This document shows positions 11,063 through 21,300 of a DNA stretch of 64,000 nt, one piece after another. Below the pieces are notes generated by a model. It was not told where the DNA came from. It made no database searches and was given only the letters and a program-made list of their open reading frames with translations. The DNA is from Helichrysum umbraculigerum (Eukaryota; Streptophyta; Magnoliopsida; Asterales; Asteraceae): contig CATIUR010000005.1 of the NCBI GenBank assembly GCA_949592205.1, positions 131,025,277 to 131,089,276 on the forward strand, in the 5' to 3' direction. Both the position numbers and the translations under genes were made by a program. The first letter of the stretch is position 1. Each line of letters starts with the position of its first letter.

Positions 11063-11575
11063 ATGGCAAACACACCACCTAATCCGTCACTCTCTCACTC
11101 ACGTGGGTCACGAAACCCACGAGTAGCCAGGAGGAACACAAGGTCACCTCGAACCAGCCCCTATCCTGTTCATAACTCTCAGAACTCGGCACATCTCACG
11201 GTGCCAGTGTTGGCTACCCAACTCCACCGTCAGGAGCAAAGGCTCGAAAATCTCGAACGGGAACAACACCGAATGACCTACCTGCTTCGCCAAGCACTTG
11301 ATCATATATCCCAACTCCAGCGAGAACAAGAGGATACCAACCTCTCTGTAAGCATAATTCAGGATTCAATGACCACTGAATTAGGTGCGGATGAACTCGT
11401 AAGAAACTGACTAGAGGAATGTGAACAGCGTTCACAGGAGACTGAGGATCACTCTCGAGCACTAGTACAACGACTGGCCTTGGTTGAAGACAACGCCAGG
11501 CAAACCAACAGACTAGCAGAAACCGTGGACCGCCTTGTCGCGCTGATGGAACAGATTAATCTGCATCAAGATTAG
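11063..11575 (+). pseudogene. ORF0, second copy, same in-frame UGA
   Basis: It corresponds to 3222-3734 at offset 7841. The TGA is at 11408-11410 and the frame continues to TAG 11573-11575. I see no differences from the first copy in the coding part. The sharing shows the stop was present before the two units separated, so it is not a private recent mutation. It does not show that the stop is functional. Confidence 0.55.
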
Positions 11576-11839
11576 ATCAGTCTGTAACTTGTAACCAGCT
11601 AACTACTTTATTAGGGCCTATGTAATTCAACCGGATGTAACAATTCCCGGCACTTTTGTACTGCTATTACTCTGTAATCTTTTGGAAACACGTACCTTGT
11701 ATTCAACTTGTTTATCTAAATGAAATGTGATTGTCACTTCGTACTGTTATCGTGTATCTCATCATTTACACTTGTGACGTATCATAATTTCATGCGAATA
11801 TCTTATTCCTCTTTCCTTGTTCTTTTCTTGTTCAGCATC

Positions 11840-14618
11840 ATGCCTCCTCGTCGACAGATCACCCTCAGTGAAGCCGAAATTGCGGGTCTGATTGCCCGTA
11901 GTGTGGCCCAAGCCTTAGCTACCCGAACCTCAAACCCTGGTAGCGAAGATACAGCTAACACTGCACCATAACCCAAACCCTATTCTTACAAAAACTTCCA
12001 GAACTGCAAACCTTTGAACTTTGCAGGTACTGAGGGAGCTATCGGTCTAGTACGCTGGATCGAGAAAGTCGAATCTGTATTTCTTATCTGCAACTGTGCG
12101 GAGGGAGATAAGGTTAAGTTCTCCGTTAGTACTTTCACTGACACCGCTCTCACCTGGTGGAACACCTATGCCCAGACGGTGGGTATTGCTAATGCTTACA
12201 AACTCCCGTGGGAGGAGTTGAAGGAGATGTTGAGGGGCGAGTACTGCCCCAGGGATGAATTGAAACAGCTGGAATTGGAGTTCTGGAACCACAAAATGCA
12301 GGGTGATGACATCACCGGTTACACCAACCGTTTCCACCAACTGGCACTTCTGTGCCCAACCATGGTCGATCCTGAGTACAAGAGGATTGAGAAATACGTT
12401 GATGGACTTCCCGAGAGACTCCAAGACCTGGTAACTTCATCCAAACCGGGTACTATTCAGAGCGCCATTCGTATGGCTCATGAGCTAACTGCAAACTCTG
12501 TCCACCGTGGCACAACTTCAACCCCATCTACAAACAACAAACGCAAATGGGAAGGAAACCCCAACTCATCCAACCAACTCACCAACAAGAAGCCTGAGTC
12601 TGTTAGGGCTTATTTATCGGGGACTTCGGAGAAGAAAGGTTACAGCGGGAACAAACCCTACTGTCCCAAATGCAATCGTCATCATGACGGTTCTTGCCCT
12701 TGATCCAACTGCAAACGGTTTGGGCATCTAGCCAAGGATTGCCGGACCAATGTTCCTACCCCCAACACTAATGCACCAAAGGCCTGCTTTGGGTGCGGAA
12801 ATTCAAGGCATTTCAAGAAAGATTGCCCAAAGCTGAAAAACAACAACAACCCTGCTCGCGGTAGAGCATTCGTTATCAAGGCTGGGGAAGCCAGACAAGA
12901 CCCGAATGTCGTGACGGGTACGTTCCTACTCAACGACCTTACTGCTTCTGTATTATTTGATACTGGTACCGATAGAAGCTTCATTTCTGAGAAATTTATC
13001 CCTTTACTTGATATTACTCCCACTGCCTTAGATGCTAAATACATTGTAGAACTAGCCAACGGCAAACTGATTGAGACTGATAGCATCATACGCAACTGTA
13101 CACTTAACCTTACAAACGAAACGTTTCCCATTGATTTAATCCCGGTCGAGATCGGCAGCTTCGATATTATTGTCGGTATGGATTGGTTATCTAAGCACCG
13201 AGCTGAAATCATCTGTCATGACAAACTCGTTCGCATACCTCTTGTCTCCGGTGGAACCTTAGTCCTACAAGGGGAGACCGGCAGACGGAATCTGAATATT
13301 GTATCCTGCCTGAAAACTAGAAAGTATCTGCGAAAAGGGTATCAAGCCATCTTCGCACATGTAACGGAGAAGAAGTCGGAAGAGAAGCGACTTGAGGATG
13401 TTCCAATCGTGCGGGATTTCCCGGAAGTCTTTCCGGAGGATTTGCCCGGACTTCTGCCACCTAGACAAATTGAATTTCAAATCGAACTTGTGCCAGGAGC
13501 TGCACCCGTGGCACGAGCCCCATACCGTTTAGCACCATCCGAAATGCAGGAGTTGTCTAACCAACTACAGGAACTCCTGGACAGAGGATTTATTCGACCA
13601 AGTTCCTCGCCTTGGGGAGCTCCGGTCTTATTCGTGAAAAAGAAATATGGATCTTTCCACATGTGTATCGACTACCGAGAGCTGAATAAGCTAACCGTAA
13701 AGAATCAGTACCCGCTTCCTAGAATCGATGACCTATTTGACCAGCTCCAGGGATCGAGTGTTTACTCAAAGATTGATCTACGGTCATGTTATCATCAACT
13801 CCGAGTCCGCGACAATGATATCCCAAAGACAGCTTTCCGAACTCGTTACGGGCATTACGAATTCCAAGTGATGCCATTCGGTTTAACCAACGCACCGGCC
13901 GTATTCATGGACCTTATGAATCGGGTGTGCAAACCATATCTTGACAAATTCGTCATTGTGTTCATCGATGATATCCTGATTTACTCTCGCGATGAACAGG
14001 AACATGCTCGACATCTGAAAACCATTCTAGGACTCCTTAAACACGAAGAGTTTTATGCCAAATTCTCTAAGTGTGAGTTTTGGATTCGAACCGTTCAATT
14101 CCTCGGACACGTGATTGACAGCCAGGGAATTCATGTTGATCCCGCCAAGATTGAAGCAATCAAGGGCTGGGAGTCACCGACCACTCCAACCGAAGTGAGA
14201 CAATTCTTAGGTCTTGCTGGTTATTACCGCCGATTCATCGAAAACTTTTCAAGAATAGCTGTTCCCTTAACAACACTGACTCAGAAAGATAAGAAGTTCG
14301 ATTGGACTGATAAACAAGAGTCAGCTTTCCAGCTATTGAAACACAAACTTTGCAGTGCACCAATCTTGTCCTTACCCTAGGGCACCGACGATTTCGTAGT
14401 TTATTGCGACGCCTCACACCAAGGACTTGGTTGCGTGTTAATGCAACAGGAAAAAGTCATTGCCTATGCCTCACGACAACTAAAAATCCACGAGAAAAAC
14501 TATCCGACCCACGACCTCGAGTTAGGTGCCGTGGTCTTCGCATTGAAAATCTGGAGACATTATCTCTACGGTACGAAAAGCACTATCTTTACCGATCACA
14601 AAAGTCTCCAACACATAT
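11840..14618 (+). pseudogene. Ty3/gypsy gag-pol, second copy, truncated in RNase H with three nonsense codons
   Basis: Same frame as copy 1, from MPPRRQITLSEAEIAG. Stops: TAA 11969-11971 (codon 44), TGA 12701-12703 (codon 288, replacing the first cysteine of the first zinc knuckle) and TAG 14378-14380 (codon 847, between RT and RNase H). At codon 639, where copy 1 has TAG, this copy has TCG. The protease reads DTGTD and the RT has FIDDI. Sequence ends after the RNase H motif HKSLQH at 14618, where LTR sequence begins. The rest of RNase H, integrase, chromodomain and polypurine tract are missing. It cannot make enzymes but could supply sequence for recombination. Confidence 0.92.
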
Positions 14619-14620
14619 CT

Positions 14621-15552
14621 TTACGGGTTCGGAGAACCTACTTGCTTTACTTACTACTTGCTAATTGCTATTGATTACTACAAGACTCAGGTGAGTCTTA
14701 CGGCCCCACTTTTACTGTTTTACATACGGGGTGAGATACATTGCTTAACTATTTCCTTGAACACAAGTACTAAAACTGTTTACTATACCAAACGGAATTG
14801 CATGAGTTGTTTACTATTTACAGAAGTCTCTCCATCATATATCGTTAGTTATGGACTTAAGCGCGAACACTAGTTAATGGATCCATTAGGGAAATGACCC
14901 TCCCCGCCCGGGGTAGTAGCGCTACCACGAACCGTACTGTATAAACGGGCGACTATTATTCGTTACGGATGCTTGCTCATTTACGAGCATGTCACGGGAG
15001 CAAACTTATTACTTACGGGTTAAGCTTCGATTATGAGCCTCATGGCAACGGTATAACTTACTTACTTACATTTGCTGGATTGCAAATACTGGTTTTACGA
15101 TTGCTGGGTTGCAATTACTGATTTTACGCCTGCGGGCACTACTGATGAAATCTTGTGTTCAAAAACTGATATTACTTACAAACCTGTGAGATTCACCAAC
15201 ATTCGTGTTGACCCTTTTAGCATGTTTTCTCAGGTACCCGGACGGAGTAGGATTACTCCAGGACATTAGCTAGAGTCGCATGATTTCAACACAACTGCAT
15301 TAACGGAGATTCTTAGCATTATCTTTTGTATATTTCGATTATGTAATAGAATCTCCCGCTATACGCGTGGACTCTAGGAAACTACATTTTTGTATACGAA
15401 AACACTAAGTTTTCAAACATTATATCTATGGAATGTAACTAATTTACAAACGTTGCATATAGATGTCGTTTACTTTATCTTTGTGCAGTGATATTTGATT
15501 AGTAGCACCCCAAAACTTGCTTCAGCTAAGCAGTGAATTTGGGGGTGTTACA
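14621..15552 (+). repeat. LTR 3 remnant: last 932 bp of the LTR
   Basis: It matches LTR 2 from 9826 to 10757 without net length change (offset 4795). It lacks the first 1384 bp, including leader, first donor and hairpin cluster. It retains the CAG|GTGAGT donor (GT at 14691) and TTTTCTCAG acceptor (15232-15233). It ends GGGGGTGTTACA before the ATTGC duplication. Confidence 0.9.
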
Positions 15553-15557
15553 ATTGC

Positions 15558-16718
15558 TTAGACTAGTTTCCTCAGAATCCGATTATCACTTTATTAAATT
15601 GCTAATATATGAACTTCATTGTGACATGACAAATGTATCAACCATCTTTGCAGGATTAATTGATTAAACACAATTCAGAAAGATATAAAGTTGTTTTCAA
15701 CCCGCTAACAGTTCAATTTAACGTTATCCACCAAATTACATTATGAATTATAACTACACCGTTTATATGATTTATCCTTATAACTTGAATCAACAAAGTC
15801 TATAACTATTACTAGTTATCACATTCATTGCCAATTCTTAACAATAATTGATCCTAGCCTATCAAACTCAATCTATTTAGTGATAATCATCAATTAAAAC
15901 CAACAATCATCAATAATGATCAATCAATAGAGAACTCAATCATAAATCAATGGATCATCACGCTAGGTTATCATCAAAGTTCAACAATTAAACATGGATC
16001 TTCGGATAAACATATAAACATTCATGAAATTCAATATTAACTAGCAATTCAACAATCAAATCATCATCCAAGTATTATCATCTAAGCAATTGTATGAAAA
16101 ACTTAGCCACTCATATTATCACAGAAAATCAGAATCTTAAACATCTCAATGTTCACAATCAAATGAAAGAAAGAAACGTATTCGAACCGAAATATCGAAA
16201 TAACGATTGAACGAATGAAAGTCTTTGATTCCTCTTGCTCTTTTCTCCTTCAAAAGCTCCAGAAAATGGTTTTATAAATGAAGAAATCGACTGGAGAAAA
16301 GAATGTGAAGTGGTAGCCTCAAAATGAGAGCAAAATGAAGTATTTAGGGTTTCTGCCGAATCAATCCATACGCCGTATGGAATTCCATACGCCGTATGGA
16401 TTAAAAAGCCCATGGGTCTGACCCGCGTATTCTGGCGGCCCGGCTCACTTCATCCATACGCCGTATGGATTCCATACGCCGTATGGATCAGAATTTCCAA
16501 CTTTTTCACCAGCGACCACCATTCTTCAACTTTTCTTATTTTTAACTTATTTTCTTCAATTTTCGCACGTTTTCGGCTTCTTTTCCGATTCAAGCTCCAG
16601 AAAATTCCTAAATGCAAATATGAACGAATTGAGTATCGAATTCAAATCAAATGCATAAGAAATTAATCAAACTAAGGGGTAATTAGTACTATAAAATAGC
16701 ACATTTTGGCGTTCATCA
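15558..16718 (-). repeat. LTR of the minus-strand gypsy element, 5' portion
   Basis: Continuation of 273-600. On the minus strand it begins TGATGAACGCC at 16718. It holds four copies of a near-palindrome (16366-16486) and a pyrimidine-rich stretch. No credible gene; the 84-codon frames here overlap the palindromes and are spurious. Confidence 0.7.
16366..16486. repeat. Four copies of the near-palindrome CCATACGCCGTATGG
   Basis: Exact 15-mers at 16366-16380, 16385-16399, 16454-16468 and 16472-16486, as two pairs. Each has arms CCATAC/GTATGG around GCC. The two members of a pair can also pair with each other. Confidence 0.95.
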
Positions 16719-17550
16719 CACCCTATCTCAACAACATCAGCTTCACCAGATGAGTTACTGTTTTTGCCTTGCTTACCTTTTGAAGTTGCTTTCTGTTCTC
16801 TTTGTTCTTTAACGAGTAGCATTCATCAATAGTGTGTCCCTTATGCCTACAATAAAAGCAATACTTGTGTTTGCCTTTTGATTTAGAACTCGTCTTATTG
16901 GAAGTTTGAGAGTTTTTACCTTTCTCATACGTTCTACCTCTAGCATTTAAGCCTTCCGCTTTCACGTCACTTGAACCACCACTTGTAATCTGTTTCATCT
17001 TTTCTTTCGAATCCAAAGCAGTTAAGACTTCATCCAATACAAGAGTGTCTCGACTGTAGATGATAGTGTCACGAAAGTGACTGTATGTTTCGGGCAATGA
17101 TGACAACAAAAAAAGAGCCAAATCCTCATCATCATAGGTAACATCCATATTCTCTAACTTACTAACCAACTCTTTGAATGTGGATATATGATCAGCTAGT
17201 GAACCTCCTTCATTCATCTTAATATTGAACAAACGTTGTTTCATATGCAACTTGTTCGGTAGACTCTTAGTCACCAGTAATTGCTCCAACTTTAACCATA
17301 GAGCTGCGGCTGAAGCTTCCTTTAGCACATCCTGCAGAACATCGTTTGACAAGTGCAAACGAATTTGTGATGAAGCCTTCAGGTCCTTAGTCTGCTTTTC
17401 CTTTTCGGTCCAAGATGCGGGCATTTTCTCGAACCCTAAAAGTGCCTGGTGTAAATCCATCTGTATCAACACATCTCTCATATTTACTTGCCATAAGGGA
17501 AACCTAGTGTTTCGATCCAACAAGGGAATATCATACTTCATTGACGACAT
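16719..17550 (-). pseudogene. Ty1/copia gag fragment (older copia element), truncated by the gypsy LTR
   Basis: Minus-strand frame starting MSSMKYDIPLLDRNTRF (ATG at 17550; upstream in-frame ATG at 17601 lies on the primer site). It shows a copia gag (UBN2-type) domain with LPETYSHFRDTI and a CX2CX4HX4C knuckle CFYCRHKGHTIDEC. A one-base frameshift near 16810 moves the C-terminal tail (ATSKGKQGKNSNSSGEADVV) into another frame. The gene stops at 16718, where the gypsy LTR was inserted; protease and beyond would lie left of the window. Confidence 0.85.
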
Positions 17551-17601
17551 AGCTAACCGCTTGATAAACAATCCTAGTAAACCGATATCAATACCCGGCA
17601 A

Positions 17602-17613
17602 GCTCTGATACCA
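17602..17613 (-). other. Primer binding site of the older copia element
   Basis: Reads TGGTATCAGAGC on the minus strand, just inside the LTR edge at 17616. Confidence 0.85.
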
Positions 17614-17615
17614 AT

Positions 17616-18114
17616 TGAAGTATAACAGAGTCTGATCAAACTCTATTATACCAAATAACCCAAGCTAATGTATATAATCAATATCAGTATGATGCGGAAT
17701 AGGATCAAGCAATTAGTATCAATGATTAACTAACAACAATTATCAATGAAATAATACAATTAATAAAAGACACAGAGATTTACGTGGAAACCCAAAACGG
17801 GAAAAACCACGGGCGGAGGAAGCCGAGAATCAATCCACTATAACTGAAGTGTTTACAGAACTTGAAAATAGAGATTAACAATAAGCTAAGCTGAATAGCG
17901 TATAAGGAGGCTAGGGTTTGTAATCGTCAAGGAGAAAGGAATTCTGTGATACCTCAATTGAACGGCACCTAAACATCTATATATAGATGTCCTTTGAGAA
18001 TAATAATGTTAAATTACTAATTTGACCTTGAAGGCATAATTACCACATATCCCAATTAGAAATACTCGTCATACGAATTGAATACGATGATTCGGTAGTC
18101 TTGGCCCTCTTAAT
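17616..18114 (-). repeat. 5' LTR of the older copia element (last 2 bp at 23123-23124)
   Basis: Bounded by the primer site on the left. On the minus strand its start reads TGTTAAGAGGGCC once the inserted younger copia and one CTTAA copy are removed, giving about 501 bp. The younger element is therefore inserted two bases from the LTR tip. Confidence 0.7.
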
Positions 18115-18315
18115 GTTAATACGTAAAGAAGGTTTATTTGTATTGATTTTTTTTTTATAATCATTACAATTCTGAGATCATCTATTTATACATAGATTCA
18201 CATTAACTAAATAAGGAAACAAAATAATTTCGTTTCTTCCTGTCCAAGCTGAGATCTTCTAATAAGGGAAATGATGACGTTTATTATGATCCCGCGATTT
18301 CTTCTATTTCTCACA
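18115..18315 (-). repeat. 3' LTR of the copia element (201 bp)
   Basis: Starts TGTTAATACG and ends CTCACA in plus orientation. Holds a run of T and the TATATAGATG-like promoter region typical of short copia LTRs. Confidence 0.93.
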
Positions 18316-21300
18316 CTCTCCCTCAAGTTGAAGAGTGGGATCACCAAAATTCAACTTGTTCAGACATTTGTTGAATATGGATGTTCCTACCGCCTTAGTC
18401 AGGATATCTGCGAGTTGATCTTCAGATTTGACAAACGGAAGTTTAATAACCCCATCTTCAAGTTTCTCTTTGATGAAGTGACGATCAATCTCCACATGTT
18501 TGGTTCTGTCATGCTGTACTGGATTCTCTGAGATCTGAATAGCAGTTTCGTTATCACTCATGATCCGGATACTTTCTTTAGGAGCAAATCCTAACTCTGT
18601 TACAAGTTTCTTCAACCATAATGCTTCTGCTAAGCCTTTAACTATTTCTCGAAATTCAGCCTCGGCACTTGACAAAGATACAACTTTTTGCTTCTTACTC
18701 TTCCATGTGACAAGATTGCCCCCTACTATAGAAAAATACCCTGACGTAGACCTTCTATTACCTTTGTCTCCAGCCCAATCTCCATCTATATATATCTGAA
18801 TATTCAGATTATTGTTTGCTTTAAATAACAACCCATGACCTGTAGTTCCTTTGAGATATCTGAGAATTCTAAGAACTGCATTCATATGCTCTACTTGAGG
18901 TTGGTGCATGAACTGGCTTACTACTCCAATAGCATAAGCTATATCTGGACGAGTATGGGAAAGATAAATCAGCTTCCCTACCATTCGTTGGTACCTGGTT
19001 TTATCAGCAAGCTCAGCATCAGATTTCATAAATAATTTCTGATTAACAACCATAGGAGTATCTGCTGGTTTAAAATCAATCATCCCAGTTTCAGCCAAAA
19101 AATCCAATATGTACTTCTTCTGACAAATGAATATCCCTAGCTGTGACCTCATTACTTCAATTCCAAGGAAGTATCTCAGATTTCCCAAGTCTTTCATCTC
19201 AAATTCTGTACACAAATCTTCTTTTAGTTTCTTGATCTCACTTTCATCATTTCCAGTGATAATCATGTCATCAACATAGATTATCAAACATGTTATACGA
19301 CCTCCTTTACGGCTAAGAAACAAAGTGTGATCAGAATTACTTTGCGTATACCCATACTTCTTCATTGCTAGTGTGAACCTGCCAAACCATGCTCTGGGTG
19401 ACTGTTTCAATCCATACAGGGATCTTTTTAACTTACAGACTTCTCCTTGTTTGAAATTCTGCGAAAAACCGGGTGGAGGATCCATATACACTTCCTCTTT
19501 CAACTCTCCATGTAAAAAAGCATTTTTAACATCAAACCGATGAAGAGGCCAACCTTGATTTGCTGCTATTGAGAACAGAACTCTTATTGTATCCAGTTTT
19601 GCAACTGGAGAAAATGTTTCAGAGTAGTCGATTCCATATGTCTGAGTGTACCCTTTGGCAACCAATCGAGCTTTATATCTCTCTATTTCCCCATTTGGTC
19701 TATATTTAACTGTATAGATCCACCGGCACCCAACTGGTTTCTTCCCTTGTGGTAAGATGCATTTGTCCCATGTTTCATTCTTTTCTAGTGCATCCATCTC
19801 AACCTTCATAGCATCTTTCCATTTATATATTTTTAAAGCCTCCTCTACATTTGATGGAATTTCTTCTGAATATAATTTTGCTGTGAATGCTTTTGCTTCT
19901 TCAGACAGATGTCCTTTTGCTGTATTAGCCATAGGATATTTAGAACTTCTGGAAAACTTTTCTGGAGAAAAACGCTTTGCTGGAATTCCTCTGGTAGATC
20001 TTGCTGGTAGCACGTATTTCTCTGGAAACTCCGTATTAATCTGTTCTTCACTTTCCTGCACATTTTCATTTGTGGAATCTGGTATTGTTTCAAATGTATC
20101 ATTCAGTGAAGGATCACGTACCTCGGATATCAGGTTTGGACTCATATTTTCGGTGGCACTGATTTGTGGTTCCTGAGAGGACTGTTCTGGAGTAGACTGT
20201 TCCACTGGCTGTTCTCTTGGAAAGATTTCTGGAGAGCTTTCTGTGGAAGAATATCCTAGCCAGCTTAATGTGTCATACTGTTCCTCCCCCTGACCATTGG
20301 TTGGCTGGGAATAGAAATAATTGGTTTCCAGAAAGTCACAGTTCATTGTGGTGAACAGATGATGAGTTTTCGGGTTATAACACCTATACCCTTTTTGAGT
20401 TACTCCATATCCCACAAATACACACTTTTCAGCACACGGATCAAGTTTATCATGATATGACTTAGGAACATGAACAAAAACAGTACATCCAAATACTTTA
20501 GGTGGAAGGGTAAGTGTTGATGGAGGTGTATGGTATTCAGTGAGAGTTTTAAGTGGTGTTTTCATGTAAAGTATTTTTGTTGGAAGTCGGTTAATTAAGT
20601 AGGTGGCAGTGGCTAGAGCTTCTGGCCAAAAATGTTTCAGAACACATGATTCAATTATTAAAGCTCTAGTCATTTCTAATAAAAGTCTGTTTTTTCTTTC
20701 AGCAACACCATTTTGTTCTGGGGTATGTGGACACGTAGTCTGATGGACTATCCCTTTTGATTGAAAAAACAGGTTCATTTGTGAGTTTACATACTCCCCA
20801 CCATTATCTGATCTCACAACTTTGATAGACTGTTGGAATTGAGTTTGAATCATGGCATGAAAAACAGTGAACCTATCATATACTTCAGACTTATTTTTTA
20901 AAAAATAAATCCAAGTCATTCGAGTGCAATCATCAACAAAAATTACATAATACCGGAAATTTTGTCCTCCAAGAACCGGGGCAGGACCCCATACATCAGA
21001 ATGAATCAACGAAAAAGGAACCTGAACTCTAGTGTTGCTAGGTTTATAGGTTTGTCTATGACTTTTAGCTAAAATCCAACTTTCACAAGAAATTGATTTA
21101 TTCAACGGAAAAAGTTCAGGAAACAAAGTATGTAAATAACTAACTGAAGGATGTCCCAGTCTTCTATGCCATAGCCATGCTTCTCTTTCCCTTGTTCCAT
21201 GAGCTAGCATCACATTCCCACTTGAACTAACTTCATCATCATAGTACAGTCCCTCTCTCTCAGTGCCACGCCCAATAATCTGTCCCGTCCTGATATCCTG

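Larger units (their letters stand above)
601..15552 (+). mobile_element. Tekay/Del-like chromovirus complex: LTR-internal-LTR-partial internal-partial LTR
   Basis: The block starts TGTAACACCTGCC and ends GGGGGTGTTACA. It is flanked on both sides by the 5-bp duplication ATTGC (596-600 and 15553-15557). Order: LTR 601-2916, internal 2917-8441, LTR 8442-10757, internal 10758-14618, LTR remnant 14621-15552. Corresponding positions in the two units differ by exactly 7841, so hardly any net indels have accumulated. A single outer target duplication around 2.5 LTRs is what LTR-LTR unequal recombination gives; two independent insertions would leave an extra duplication. The second unit was later shortened by a deletion whose junction at 14619-14620 carries two bases (CT) belonging to neither side. 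The clade follows from the protein, the tRNA-iMet primer and the >2-kb LTRs. Confidence 0.9.

Noticed and set aside
16159..16666. 84-codon frames with repeated YAVWI/GIPYGVW
   Set aside because: Created by the CCATACGCCGTATGG palindromes in the gypsy LTR.
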